A stretch of DNA of 60,331 nucleotides from Pararhodobacter sp. Lineage in GTDB: Bacteria > Pseudomonadota > Alphaproteobacteria > Rhodobacterales > Rhodobacteraceae. The number at the start of each line of letters is the position of its first letter. Positions within the stretch are counted from its first letter, which is position 1. The DNA lies in the NCBI GenBank assembly GCA_020832665.1, contig JAFIEG010000017.1, positions 1 through 60,331 on the forward strand. The letters are read 5' to 3'. The notes under the pieces were generated by a model. The model saw nothing but the letters and a program-made list of their open reading frames with translations, did no database searches and was not told where the DNA came from. The translations under genes were made by a program, and so were the position numbers. Shown here piece by piece: positions 45,697 through 54,972 of the stretch.

Positions 45697-47091
45697 TCAG
45701 TTGCTCCCCGGCAGAAGCTTGCCGGGGTTCATCAGGTTTTCGGGGTCGAGCGCGGCCTTGATCGCGCCCATCACCTGCCAGGCCTGGCCGTGCTCGGCAT
45801 CCATGTATTTCAGCTTGCCCATGCCGATGCCGTGCTCGCCCGAAACCGTGCCGCCCAGCCTGAGCGCGCGCTCGGCCATGTTGGCGGCCAGCTTCATCGC
45901 CTGCTCCCACTGCGCCGCGTCGCCCTCGACCGGCAGCAGCAACGCGTGGAAATTGCCGTCACCGACATGGCCCACGATGGGGCCGGGAATGCCCGATGCG
46001 GCGATCTCTGCCGCGGTTTCCTCCACCGCCTCGGCCAGGCGCGAGATCGGCACACAGATATCGGTGGTGATCGGCGATCGGCCCGGATTGGCGGCCATCA
46101 TCGCGCGATAGGCATTGTGGCGCATCGCCCAGAGCGCCAAGCGCTCCTCGGGCTTGCGCGCCCAGCGAAAGTCCTGCCCGCCGAAATCGGCGGCGATCTC
46201 GCCGAAACGCCCGGCCTGCTCGGCCACTGCCGCCTCCGAGCCGTGAAACTCGACCATCAGATGCGGCGCATCGGGCCAGTTGGCATCTGACTGCGCGTTG
46301 AAGGCCGCCGCCGCCGCGCGATCGACGAATTCGATCCGCGCCATGGGAATGCCCGACTGGATGGTGGCGATCACCGCATTCACCGCCCCTTCCATGTCGT
46401 CGAAGGCGCACACCGCCGCCGACACCGCCTCGGGCTGGCCATGCAGCTTCAGCGTCAGTTCGGTGATCAGCCCCAGCGTGCCCTCGGCGCCCACGAACAG
46501 CGCGGTCAGATCATAGCCGGTGGATGATTTCGGCGCCCGCGTGCCGGTGTGGATGATGCGCCCATCGGCGAGCACCACCTCCAGACCCAGCACATTGGCG
46601 CGCATCGTGCCGTAACGCACCGCCGTCGTGCCCGAGGCGCGTGTCGAGGCCATGCCGCCCAAGGATGCATTGGCGCCCGGATCGACCGGAAAGAACAGCC
46701 CCGTGGCGCGCAGCTCGGTATTGAGCCCCTCGCGCGTCAGCCCGGGCTGAACCACCGCCACCATATCCTCGGGCAACACCTGCAAGACCTTGTCCATGCG
46801 CTGGAAATCCACGCAGACCCCGCCGCGCGGCGCAATTGCATGCCCCTCAAGCGAGGTGCCTGCCCCCCAGCCGATCACCGGCAGCCCGGCCCCCGCGCAA
46901 ATGCGCACAATCTCGGCCACTTCTCCGCTGTTTTCGGGATAGACCACCGCATCCGGCGCCATGAGCGGAAAATGCCCCTCGTCGCGCCCGTGCAGGTCAC
47001 GATCCGATTGCGAAAGGCTCAGGCGATTGCCCAGAAGCGCCGCCAGCGCCTCGAACGCCCCGTCGCGGCCCAAAGGCTTCCTGTCAAGCAT
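45697..47091 (-). CDS. FAD-linked D-2-hydroxyacid dehydrogenase (GlcD/DLD family)
   Basis: This 464-aa protein has an FAD_binding_4 domain (VIGWGAGTSLEGHAIAPRGGVCVD, then PGANASLGGMASTRASGTTAVRYGTMRANVLGLEVVLADG) and a C-terminal oxidase domain with VGHVGDGNFHALLLP and SGEHGIGMGKLKYM. It resembles D-lactate dehydrogenase (cytochrome) more than glycolate oxidase, because there is no glcE/glcF beside it. ATG 47091 has GGGGGGAG upstream. The MFS gene upstream (47256-48482) may bring in its substrate. Confidence 0.88.
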   Translation of the reverse strand: MLDRKPLGRDGAFEALAALLGNRLSLSQSDRDLHGRDEGHFPLMAPDAVVYPENSGEVAEIVRICAGAGLPVIGWGAGTSLEGHAIAPRGGVCVDFQRMDKVLQVLPEDMVAVVQPGLTREGLNTELRATGLFFPVDPGANASLGGMASTRASGTTAVRYGTMRANVLGLEVVLADGRIIHTGTRAPKSSTGYDLTALFVGAEGTLGLITELTLKLHGQPEAVSAAVCAFDDMEGAVNAVIATIQSGIPMARIEFVDRAAAAAFNAQSDANWPDAPHLMVEFHGSEAAVAEQAGRFGEIAADFGGQDFRWARKPEERLALWAMRHNAYRAMMAANPGRSPITTDICVPISRLAEAVEETAAEIAASGIPGPIVGHVGDGNFHALLLPVEGDAAQWEQAMKLAANMAERALRLGGTVSGEHGIGMGKLKYMDAEHGQAWQVMGAIKAALDPENLMNPGKLLPGSN

Positions 47092-47121
47092 CTCGCATAC
47101 TCCCCCCAAGCGAATCCATGA

Positions 47122-47189
47122 CCTTCATCTTGCCCGAAATACGCCGGGGGGTTAAGAGCGCCGCGAAATCGCTCCAGTGGAGCGATTTC
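47122..47189 (-). repeat. Two adjacent intergenic repeats: GCAAGATGAAGG motif copy 2 and a 25-nt palindrome
   Basis: On the minus strand GTATTTCGGGCAAGATGAAG with flanks (47145-47122) repeats the motif at 11664-11691. Next to it, at 47165-47189, GAAATCGCTCCA and TGGAGCGATTTC form a perfect 12-bp palindrome around one base. Both lie in the gap upstream of the FAD dehydrogenase. Confidence 0.6.
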
Positions 47190-47230
47190 AGCGAATTGAC
47201 GGGCGAAGCCCAATGAATGGCCGAAGGCCA

Positions 47231-47257
47231 GAGGGGGCAGCGCCCCCCTGCCCCCTC
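47231..47257 (-). terminator. Hairpin at the end of the MFS gene
   Basis: GAGGGGGCAG and CTGCCCCCTC form a 10-bp stem overlapping the MFS stop codon. A second tiny hairpin (TGGCC-TTC-GGCCA) follows on the minus strand. There is no T tract. Confidence 0.5.
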
Positions 47258-48482
47258 AAGCTGTGCCCTGCGGAGCAACCGCATGCGGGCCGGCGGGCCG
47301 GCTGCGCAGCAGGATCAGCAGGATGATGGCGATATTCACCCCGTTCCAGACGATGCCATTGGCAAAGGCCAGCGCGTATGAACCGGTCATGTCGTGGATC
47401 CAGCCCGACATCCACCCGCCCAGCGCCATGCCCAGGATCGTCGCCATGATCACGAACCCCACCCGCGCCCCGGCCTCGCGCGCGGGCAGGTATTCGCGCA
47501 CGATGATTGCATAGGCCGGCACGATGCCGCCCTGCGCCAGCCCGAAGACCAGGCTGACAACATAAAGCGCGGCCAGCCCGTCCGAAGGCAGGTAGAGGAT
47601 GAGCGCCAGCATCTGCAGCACCGAGCCGATGATCAGCGTCATCACGCCCCCCAGCCGGTCGGCGATGAACCCCGAGACCAGCCGCGACACCACCCCGCCC
47701 ATGAGCATCAGCGACAGCATCTCGGCCCCCACCGCCGGGCCGTAGCCCAGATCCACGCAATAGGCTACGATATGCACCTGCGGCATCGACATCGCCACGC
47801 AGCAGGCCACCCCGGCGGCAGCCAGCATCCAGACCAGCAGGCGCGGCGAATAGGGCACCCGGCGCGGGGCGAAGGGGCTGGCCTGGGCCTCGGCGCCCAT
47901 CCAGTTTGCGTGCAGGCGGCGGCGCAGTGTCAGGCTCAGCGGCACCACCGCACCGGCCACCAGCACCGCCAGTACCAGATACACCGCGCGCCAGCCCTGC
48001 CCGGCCAGCACCCCGGCCAGAAGCACCGGCCAGATGGCGCCCGACAGGTAGTTGCCGCTGGCGGCGATGGCCACGGCGATGCCGCGCCGGCGGCGAAACC
48101 ACAGCGAGATATCGGCGATCAGCGGCCCGAAAAAGGCCGCCGTGCCCAGCCCGATGACGAATTGCGCCAGCGCCAGCAAGGCGATCGACGGGCTGGCCGC
48201 GGCCAGCAGATAGCCCGCCCCCGAACCCAGCGCCGCCGCCGCCAGCACCTTGCTCACGCCGTGGCGGTCAACCGCGCGGCCGATAAGCAGATTGCCCAGA
48301 GCGAAGCCCAGCATGGTCAGCGTATAGGGCAACGAGGCGCCACCGCGGCCGATGCCGAACTCGGCCTGCACCGCCGGCATTACCACCACGATCGACCACA
48401 TGCCGACATTGCCGATGGTGGCAATGGCCAGCGACAGGCCCAGTCTTGCCCAGGCATAGCGGCTGTCGAGCGGATCGGTCAT
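47256..48482 (-). CDS. MFS transporter, monocarboxylate/oxalate-formate type
   Basis: This 408-aa protein has 12 predicted membrane helices in two halves. The loop 2-3 signature GNLLIGRAVDRHGVSKVLAAA is matched in the second half by SGFIADRLGGV. The WFRRRRGIAVAIAASGN segment is typical of the OFA/monocarboxylate group. It likely carries a small organic acid. It overlaps the E2-like gene by 4 nt and lies upstream of a D-2-hydroxyacid dehydrogenase, so lactate-like substrates are plausible. Confidence 0.83.
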   Translation of the reverse strand: MTDPLDSRYAWARLGLSLAIATIGNVGMWSIVVVMPAVQAEFGIGRGGASLPYTLTMLGFALGNLLIGRAVDRHGVSKVLAAAALGSGAGYLLAAASPSIALLALAQFVIGLGTAAFFGPLIADISLWFRRRRGIAVAIAASGNYLSGAIWPVLLAGVLAGQGWRAVYLVLAVLVAGAVVPLSLTLRRRLHANWMGAEAQASPFAPRRVPYSPRLLVWMLAAAGVACCVAMSMPQVHIVAYCVDLGYGPAVGAEMLSLMLMGGVVSRLVSGFIADRLGGVMTLIIGSVLQMLALILYLPSDGLAALYVVSLVFGLAQGGIVPAYAIIVREYLPAREAGARVGFVIMATILGMALGGWMSGWIHDMTGSYALAFANGIVWNGVNIAIILLILLRSRPAGPHAVAPQGTA

Positions 48483-49423
48483 GCGCCCTGCCCCGTCGCC
48501 TGCCCCTGCACCGCATCCGCGGGCGCGCCGGGGCCGCCATCCTCGGGGCGCTCCAGCAGCCAGGGTTGCTCGGCCAGGGCCTGAAAGAGTGCCAGGCTGC
48601 GCGCGGCGTAATGGCCATCTGCAACGCGGTCGTCCCAGGCGTAGCGCAGGGTCACGCCAGGGCTGACGGCGAGTGTGCCATCGGGCCGGGCGAAGGGCTG
48701 CGGGCCAAGCCTGCCGATGGTCAGGAACACCGACAGCGTGCCGTGCTCGTATAGATGGTGCCAGCAGGCATCCAGCCCGATCGAGCCGAGATTGCTGACC
48801 ATCGCCGAAGCATAGAGCGGATCATTGCGTATCAGCGCGCCGGGCAGCAGGTTCCAGCGATCGGCCAGGCGCTGCAGCCGCACCAGCGCGCCGATCACCG
48901 GCGCCGGCAGGCGCGTGACCAGCGCCACCTCGCGCTCGGAGGCGGTCTTTTTCGCCGCGCGGCCATTGGCCGTGGCTGTCTCGATGCGCGCGCGCGTGGC
49001 GATCAGCCCCTCGGCGGGGTCGAAATGCTGCTTGACGACACTCAGCCGGGCGTCATCGTCATTATGGGCCTTGATCACCGACAGCGAAATCGCGATCTCG
49101 TTTCGCTGCCAGAGCCGGCGCCCGGCGACAAAGCGGTTCATGCGCGGGCGCTCGTGCAGGGTGCGAACCAGCGCCGCCATCAGCACATGAAACAGCGTCA
49201 GCGGCGGGCGTGCGGGGCCGGAATCGGGGTCAGATTCGGGGCCAGATCCGGGGCCGGTGCCTTCGTTCCAGCGCACCAGCCAGGCCATTGTGGCGCGCAA
49301 TTCCAACCGCTGCTCGAAATGGATCAGCGCCTCGGTGCGGCTGGGCATGATGAAAGGCATGATCCGGCGCAGGCGCGGCAGATCGTGCAGGCGGGTGCCA
49401 TCGGGCCGGTCGCGGCGCAGCAT
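48479..49423 (-). CDS. Stand-alone 2-oxoacid dehydrogenase E2 catalytic-domain protein lacking the catalytic His
   Basis: This 314-aa protein matches the acyltransferase core of E2 proteins ([29 protein letters not shown] near the middle, [32 protein letters not shown], then the C-terminal active-site region). It has no lipoyl or E1/E3-binding domain. The E2 motif DHRVxDG is here DDRVADG, so the catalytic His is D265. It is therefore either a different acyltransferase or a non-catalytic homologue. It overlaps the MFS gene by 4 nt. Confidence 0.72.
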   Translation of the reverse strand: MLRRDRPDGTRLHDLPRLRRIMPFIMPSRTEALIHFEQRLELRATMAWLVRWNEGTGPGSGPESDPDSGPARPPLTLFHVLMAALVRTLHERPRMNRFVAGRRLWQRNEIAISLSVIKAHNDDDARLSVVKQHFDPAEGLIATRARIETATANGRAAKKTASEREVALVTRLPAPVIGALVRLQRLADRWNLLPGALIRNDPLYASAMVSNLGSIGLDACWHHLYEHGTLSVFLTIGRLGPQPFARPDGTLAVSPGVTLRYAWDDRVADGHYAARSLALFQALAEQPWLLERPEDGGPGAPADAVQGQATGQGA

Positions 49424-49538
49424 CGCTCAGCCCCGCGCCCCGCCCTGGCGCCGGGCCGTTACCGGGCCCGGCCTCATGCCTGCCGCCATGCTCATCCCTG
49501 CCTCCTCCCGCATGGGCGAAAAAAGCCGCCTCGCCCGT

Positions 49539-49556
49539 GGTATACTGTTGCATACC
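49539..49556. promoter_or_regulatory. Dyad in the divergent gap before icd
   Basis: GGTAT-N8-ATACC lies in the 202-nt region between the divergent E2-like gene and icd. It overlaps a good -10-like TATACT (49541-49546). A GntR-type regulator would bind a dyad of this kind. A second dyad, GGGCGA/TCGCCC, is at 49514-49536. Confidence 0.3.
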
Positions 49557-49625
49557 GGCTGGAAAGCGGCGCGGCGATGCGCTATAGGGCAGCGCGAACG
49601 CCCGCAAGCCAAGAGGACATATTCA

Positions 49626-50840
49626 ATGAGCAAGATCAAGGTCGCCAATCCGGTCGTCGAACTCGACGGCGACGAGATGACCCGCATCATCTGGGATTTC
49701 ATCAAGAAGAAGCTGATCCTGCCCTATCTGGACATCGATCTGAAATATTACGACCTCGGCATCGAGGAGCGCGACCGCACCGACGACCAGATCACCGTCG
49801 ATGCCGCGCACGCCATCCAGAAATACGGCGTAGGCGTGAAATGCGCCACCATCACGCCTGATGAGCAGCGGGTGGAAGAATTCGGGCTCAAGCGCATGTA
49901 CCGCTCGCCCAATGGCACCATCCGCAACATCCTTGGCGGCGTCATCTTCCGCGAGCCGATCATCTGCCGCAACGTGCCCCGCCTGGTGCCGGGCTGGACG
50001 CAGCCCATCGTGGTTGGCCGCCACGCCTTTGGCGATCAGTACCGCGCCACCGATTTCCTGTTCCCCGGCAAGGGCACGCTGACGATGAAATTCGTCGGCG
50101 AGGACGGCACCGTGATCGAGAAGGAGGTGTTCCAGTCGCCCGGCGCCGGTGTGGCGATGGGCATGTACAATCTTGACGAATCGATCCGCGATTTCGCCCG
50201 CGCCAGCATGAATTACGGGCTCGCGCGCGGCTATCCGGTGTATCTGTCGACCAAGAACACCATCCTGAAAGCCTATGACGGGCGTTTCAAGGATCTGTTC
50301 CAGGAGGTGTTCGACGCCGAATTCGCCGAGAAGTTCGAGAAGGCCGGCATCACCTATGAGCACCGGCTGATCGACGACATGGTGGCCTGCGCTATGAAAT
50401 GGTCGGGTGGCTATGTCTGGGCGTGCAAGAACTATGATGGCGACGTGCAGTCGGATACCGTAGCGCAGGGCTTCGGCTCGCTGGGGCTGATGACCAGCCA
50501 GCTGATGACCCCCGATGGCCAGGTGGTCGAATCAGAGGCCGCGCATGGCACCGTCACCCGCCATTACCGCCAGCATCAGGCCGGCAAGGAGACCTCGACC
50601 AACTCCATCGCCTCGATTTTCGCCTGGACGGGCGGGCTCAAGCACCGCGCCAAGCTCGATGACAATGCCGAGCTGCTGCGCTTTGCCGAAACGCTGGAAA
50701 GGGTCACCGTGCAGGCGGTCGAGGACGGGCACATGACCAAGGATCTGGCGCTGCTGGTCGGCCCCGATCAGAAATGGCTGACCACCATGGGATTCCTTGA
50801 AAAGGTGGATGAATATCTCAACAAGGCGCTGGCTGGCTGA
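49626..50840 (+). CDS. icd: NADP-dependent isocitrate dehydrogenase (dimeric, eukaryotic-like type)
   Basis: This 404-aa protein begins [28 protein letters not shown], and has [15 protein letters not shown], the substrate-site [12 protein letters not shown] and [28 protein letters not shown]. It is of the homodimeric type common in alphaproteobacteria and eukaryotes. It makes 2-oxoglutarate and NADPH in the TCA cycle. AAGAGGA precedes ATG 49626. Confidence 0.96.
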   Translation: MSKIKVANPVVELDGDEMTRIIWDFIKKKLILPYLDIDLKYYDLGIEERDRTDDQITVDAAHAIQKYGVGVKCATITPDEQRVEEFGLKRMYRSPNGTIRNILGGVIFREPIICRNVPRLVPGWTQPIVVGRHAFGDQYRATDFLFPGKGTLTMKFVGEDGTVIEKEVFQSPGAGVAMGMYNLDESIRDFARASMNYGLARGYPVYLSTKNTILKAYDGRFKDLFQEVFDAEFAEKFEKAGITYEHRLIDDMVACAMKWSGGYVWACKNYDGDVQSDTVAQGFGSLGLMTSQLMTPDGQVVESEAAHGTVTRHYRQHQAGKETSTNSIASIFAWTGGLKHRAKLDDNAELLRFAETLERVTVQAVEDGHMTKDLALLVGPDQKWLTTMGFLEKVDEYLNKALAG

Positions 50841-50862
50841 CGGCGCAGGAATGTGCTAGCGC

Positions 50863-50894
50863 GCGGGGGGGCACTGCCCCCCCGCTTTCGTTTC
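50863..50894 (+). terminator. Terminator after icd
   Basis: GCGGGGGGGC-ACT-GCCCCCCCGC forms a 10-bp stem (50863-50872 / 50876-50885), followed by TTTCGTTTC. Confidence 0.8.
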
Positions 50895-50939
50895 GCGGGT
50901 CTTTCTTGCATTTCGCACCCCCAGCCCCGGAGCGCTTTC

Positions 50940-51269
50940 ATGCACTGGTTCCTTCTTGGCGTCGCCATCCTTTTCGAGACCATCGGTACCACCGCGCTGA
51001 AGGCAAGCGAGCAGTTCACCCGCCCGCTGCCCTCGGTGCTGGTGGTGGTGGCTTACGGGATGTCCTTCTACCTGCTGGCCAAGGTGCTGCTCTATATCCC
51101 GGTGGGCGTGGCCTATGCGATCTGGTCGGGGCTGGGCATCGTGTTCATCGCCCTGATCGGCTGGTTCGTCTTTGCCCAGCGGCTGGACGGGCCGGCGGTG
51201 GCGGGAATTGCGCTGATCGTCGCCGGCATCCTGGTGATCAACATCTTCTCCGACGCCACCCCGCATTGA
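50940..51269 (+). CDS. Small multidrug resistance (SMR) family transporter
   Basis: This 109-aa protein has four membrane helices and the essential E13 in MHWFLLGVAILFETIGTTALK. GVAYAIWSGLGIVFIALIGW in helix 3 is typical of EmrE/Sug-type members. It exports small cationic compounds or guanidinium-like substrates. The specific substrate is unknown. It lies 7 nt before the YitT gene and is likely co-transcribed with it. Confidence 0.92.
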   Translation: MHWFLLGVAILFETIGTTALKASEQFTRPLPSVLVVVAYGMSFYLLAKVLLYIPVGVAYAIWSGLGIVFIALIGWFVFAQRLDGPAVAGIALIVAGILVINIFSDATPH

Positions 51270-51276
51270 GGCCGTG

Positions 51277-51876
51277 ATGGAAGCGCCGCGCCACACCGCT
51301 TTCGAGGATGCCCAGGGGCTTGCCGCGGGCGCGCTGATGTGCGCCTTCGGGCTGATCATCCTGACCTCGGCGGGGCTGATGACCGGGCAGACGGCGGGGC
51401 TGGCGGTGCTGATCTCCTACGCCACCGGCTGGGGCTTCGCGCCGGTCTTCTTTGTCATCAACATACCCTTCTACGCGCTTGCCTTCGCGCGCATGGGGCT
51501 GCGCTTCACCTTCAAGACCTTCGCCGCCGTGGCAGCGCTTTCGGCGCTGGCGGCGGGGCTGCCGGCCTTTGTCAGCTTCGACATGCTGCACCCGGGCGCG
51601 GCGGCGCTTCTGTTCGGCGCCGTCACCGGGGCCGGGCTGCTGGCGATCTTTCGCCACGGCGCCAGCCTTGGCGGGGTGGGTATCGTGGCGTTGCTGGCGC
51701 AGGAAAGGCTGGGCTGGCAGGCGGGCTGGGTGCAGCTTGGCTTCGATGCGGTGCTGTTCGCGCTGGCCTTCGCGCTGATCGAGCCGGGGCTGGTGGTGTG
51801 GTCGCTGCTCGGCGCGGTGGTGGTGAATGCGATCCTGGGCATCAACCACCGGCGCGACCGCTATATCGGAACCTGA
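51277..51876 (+). CDS. YitT-family membrane protein
   Basis: This 199-aa protein has five predicted helices. The YitT pattern is visible: GLAAGALMCAFGLIILTSAGLMTGQTAGLAVLISYATGW, then INIPFYALAFARMGLRFTFKTFAA and GAVTGAGLLAIFRHGASLGGVGI. Family members are membrane proteins of unknown transport role. ATG 51277 is chosen, with GTG 51274 in frame before it. Confidence 0.85.
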   Translation: MEAPRHTAFEDAQGLAAGALMCAFGLIILTSAGLMTGQTAGLAVLISYATGWGFAPVFFVINIPFYALAFARMGLRFTFKTFAAVAALSALAAGLPAFVSFDMLHPGAAALLFGAVTGAGLLAIFRHGASLGGVGIVALLAQERLGWQAGWVQLGFDAVLFALAFALIEPGLVVWSLLGAVVVNAILGINHRRDRYIGT

Positions 51877-52371
51877 CCGGCCTTGCGGGACGCGCGCCGC
51901 GCGGTCGATGCAGCCCCGGCACGCACTTTTCAGTGAACGCGCCCGGGCCTTTGATACGGTTTCCGTTTGGTTACTTCGGCAAGCGCGGGCGGCGACCGAC
52001 CGCGGGCGGAAGCGAAGCGCCCGCCCGGGGGGGCGGTTGGGCGCTGCCCGTGCTGACGCACGGGCGGGACATTGCCGCCGAGCTGCCGAGTTGATCAAGC
52101 GGATCGGGTATAACGCCTTCTTGCGCGCCTGGCTACGCCCGCCATGTCGATTGGCCGCAGCGTTGACGCAGGCTTCACGCCTTTGCAGCAAAATACCCCG
52201 ACATTGCCCGGATTGCCGACCGATCGCGCCCGCATTGCGCCCGTTTTGAACGTAATCCTGAAAAACCGCCATATCCGTTGGCCCGTTGCGGCGACGGCTT
52301 GCATCCAATCACCCGCACCGCCAAACAGGGCGCTGGGTACATCGAGCCCGCAAATGAGAGCGATACGTTCA
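51877..52371. repeat. 495-nt gap with mosaic and GC-rich double-hairpin repeat (copy 2, 52016-52069)
   Basis: GATACGGTTTCCGTTTGGTT (51953-51972) resembles the other block starts. The double hairpin at 52016-52069 is the reverse complement of the repeat at 31213-31264 (dyads GCCCGTGC-TGAC-GCACGGGC and GCGCCCGCC/GGGCGC). A possible glgP promoter is TTGAAC (52246-52251), 18 nt, CATATC (52270-52275). In-frame extension of glgP through here is not conserved, so I see no other gene. Confidence 0.55.
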
Positions 52372-54831
52372 ATGACCTTCGATCACGAGACAGGCCGGCT
52401 GGCAGGCTGGACGGTGCAACCGGGCGGCACTGGGCCCGACGGTAGCCCAAGGCTGCTTTCCGCGAAGGCCCTGCGCGCAGCCATTCTCGAGCATCTGCAA
52501 CACGCGCAAGGCAAGGACCCGGCACAGGCAAGCCTGCGTGACATGCGCATGGCGCTGACCCTGGCCATCCGCGACCGCGTCACCCGCCCCTGGATCGAGG
52601 CCGAGCGCGCCACCTCCGCCGCGCAGGGCAAGCGCGTCTATTACCTGTCGATGGAGTTTCTCATCGGCCGGCTGCTGGAGGATGCGATCCTCAATCTCGG
52701 CCTTGAAGAAGCCGCGCGCGAGGCGGTGGCGTCGCTGGGCCATGACTGGCGCAGCGTCATGGAAGACGAGCCCGACGCGGCGCTGGGCAATGGCGGGCTG
52801 GGCCGGCTTGCGGCGTGCTTTCTTGACAGCATGTCCACGTTGGGCTGCCCGGCCATGGGCTATGGTATCCGCTACGAACATGGGCTGTTTCGCCAGCGTT
52901 TCGTCGACGACCGCCAGGTAGAAGAAGCCGAGGACTGGCTGCGCCGCGGCCACGGCTGGGAATTCGAGCGCCCCGAGGCAAGCTTTCGTATCGGCTTTGG
53001 CGGGCGCATCGGCGAACATGGCGCCCGCGCCGTCTGGACGTCCGAGGATGCGGTGATCGCGCGCGCCCATGACACGCCGGTGATCGGCTGGCAGGGGCGC
53101 TGGGCCAACACGCTGCGGCTGTGGGAGGCTGCGCCGGCAGCGGCTGGGTTCGATCTGGCCGCCTTCAACCGCGGCGAATACGCCACTGCTGCCGAGCCCG
53201 AGATGCTGGCGCGCACGCTTTGCCGCGTGCTTTACCCCGATGACAGTACCGAGATCGGCAGGGAGCTTCGCCTCAAGCAGGAATATTTCTTCACCGCCGC
53301 CTCGCTGCGCGACCTGATCCGCCGCGACAGCGCCGCCAATGGCGATCTGCGCGGGCTGGCCGGGCGCGTGGCGATCCAGCTCAATGATACTCACCCCGCC
53401 ATCGCCGGGCCCGAACTGGTGCGCATCCTGCATGACGATCGGGGCCTGGATTTCGAGGAAGCGGTCGATCTGGCGCAGGGCTGCCTGAACTACACCAATC
53501 ACACGCTCATGCCCGAGGCGCTGGAGCGCTGGCCCGAGGCGATGATGGCCCGCATCCTGCCCCGCCACATGCAGCTTATCGAGCGCATCGACGATCTGCA
53601 CGCGCGCCGCCACCCCGCGCGGCGTGGCGGCATTGTCGAGAATGGCGAGGTGCAGATGGGCGCGCTGAGCTTCATCATGGCCAACCGGGTCAACGGAGTT
53701 TCGGCGCTGCACAGCGAGTTGGTGAAATCGACCGTCTTTGCCGATCTGCATGCGCTGCACCCCGAGCGCATCGTCAACCAGACCAACGGCATCACCCCGC
53801 GCCGCTGGCTGCGCGGCGCCAATCCGGGGCTGTCAGCGCTGATCACCAAGACCATCGGCGCGGGCTGGGAAAGCGATCTTGAACGCCTTCAAGAGCTGGA
53901 GCCGGCCATCGAGGATGCCGGCTTTCTCGATGAATTTGCCGCCGTCAAGGATGCCAACAAGGCCCGTCTGGCGGCCTGGGCGGGGCGCAGCCTGGGCATC
54001 ACGCTTGACCCCGGCACCATGTTCGATGTGCACATCAAGCGCATCCATGAATACAAGCGCCAGCATCTGAACATCCTGGAAACCATCGCGCTCTGGCAGG
54101 CGATGCGCGACAACCCGGGCGCCGGCTGGGCGCCGAGGGTCAAGATCTTCGCCGGCAAGGCGGCGCCGGGCTATGTCATGGCCAAGGAGATCATCCATCT
54201 GATCAACGCCGTGGCCCGCGTGGTCAATGCGGACCGCTCCACACGCGACCTGCTGCGCGTGGTCTATCCGCCCGATTACAACGTCACCATGGCCGAGCGG
54301 CTGATCCCTGCGGCCGATCTGTCGGAACAGATATCCACCGCCGGCAAAGAGGCATCGGGCACCGGCAACATGAAATTCGCGCTCAACGGCGCGCCCACCA
54401 TCGGCACGCTGGACGGGGCGAATGTGGAAATCCGCGAGCATGCGGGGGCAGAGAATTTCTTCCTATTCGGCATGAATGCCGAAGAGGTGGTCGCCTGCCG
54501 CGCCCGCCCCGACCACGCCGCGCGCGCCATAGCCGCCAGCCCCCGGCTGGCCCGGGCGCTCGAGCTGATCGAGCGCGGCGCCTTCTCGGGTGGCGACGGC
54601 GAAACCTTCGCCGCGCTGTGCCGGGATCTGCGCCAGAAGGATCATTTCACCGTCTGCGCCGATTTCGAAAGCTACTGGGCGGCGCAGCGGCGGGTCGATG
54701 AAGCCTGGGCCGACCGGCAGGGCTGGCAGCGCATGGCGGCGCTGAACGTGGCGCATGCAGGCTGGTTCAGCGCCGACCGCACCATCGCCGGCTACATGCG
54801 CGACATCTGGCAGGCGCAGCCGATGATCTGA
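52372..54831 (+). CDS. glgP: Glycogen (maltodextrin) phosphorylase
   Basis: This 819-aa protein matches the family length. Signatures are RVYYLSMEFLIGRLLEDA, ALGNGGLGRLAACFLDSMSTL, RVAIQLNDTHPAI, IVNQTNGITPRRWL, and the cofactor region KEASGTGNMKFALNGAPTIG with the PLP Lys at about 668. It releases glucose-1-phosphate from glycogen. ATG 52354 is a possible longer start. It leads the glycogen operon, separated from glgB by a repeat. Confidence 0.95.
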   Translation: MTFDHETGRLAGWTVQPGGTGPDGSPRLLSAKALRAAILEHLQHAQGKDPAQASLRDMRMALTLAIRDRVTRPWIEAERATSAAQGKRVYYLSMEFLIGRLLEDAILNLGLEEAAREAVASLGHDWRSVMEDEPDAALGNGGLGRLAACFLDSMSTLGCPAMGYGIRYEHGLFRQRFVDDRQVEEAEDWLRRGHGWEFERPEASFRIGFGGRIGEHGARAVWTSEDAVIARAHDTPVIGWQGRWANTLRLWEAAPAAAGFDLAAFNRGEYATAAEPEMLARTLCRVLYPDDSTEIGRELRLKQEYFFTAASLRDLIRRDSAANGDLRGLAGRVAIQLNDTHPAIAGPELVRILHDDRGLDFEEAVDLAQGCLNYTNHTLMPEALERWPEAMMARILPRHMQLIERIDDLHARRHPARRGGIVENGEVQMGALSFIMANRVNGVSALHSELVKSTVFADLHALHPERIVNQTNGITPRRWLRGANPGLSALITKTIGAGWESDLERLQELEPAIEDAGFLDEFAAVKDANKARLAAWAGRSLGITLDPGTMFDVHIKRIHEYKRQHLNILETIALWQAMRDNPGAGWAPRVKIFAGKAAPGYVMAKEIIHLINAVARVVNADRSTRDLLRVVYPPDYNVTMAERLIPAADLSEQISTAGKEASGTGNMKFALNGAPTIGTLDGANVEIREHAGAENFFLFGMNAEEVVACRARPDHAARAIAASPRLARALELIERGAFSGGDGETFAALCRDLRQKDHFTVCADFESYWAAQRRVDEAWADRQGWQRMAALNVAHAGWFSADRTIAGYMRDIWQAQPMI

Positions 54832-54930
54832 TACCGGGTCCGGCTGTTCGCTTTCCCAGTGCCGAACAAGCAGGATGGGCAATATTGCTTATCCTGCGCT
54901 GGCGAGCGATCGAATCATCCGGCGACGGTA
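54831..54930. repeat. Mosaic repeat with 26-nt palindrome copy 3 (54871-54896)
   Basis: The block opens at the glgP stop with ATACCGGGTCCGGCTGTTCG (54831-54850). Next is the palindrome, arm CAGGATGGGCAAT against ATTGCTT-ATCCTG, whose two mismatches would be G-U pairs in RNA. It closes with GATCGAATCATC-CGGCGACGGTA (54908-54930). The opening and closing parts match the block after parE. Confidence 0.65.
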
Positions 54931-54972
54931 TAGACCGTTGAGTTTTCCGCGCCCGGGCGGCACTCTGCGGCC

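Noticed and set aside
47165-47189. Palindrome as intrinsic terminator of the MFS gene
   Set aside because: No T tract follows and another hairpin lies at the MFS stop; it is better treated as a repeat or operator.
52144-52371. 76-codon N-terminal extension of glgP
   Set aside because: It has no similarity to phosphorylases and lies partly over a plausible promoter; start placed at 52372.
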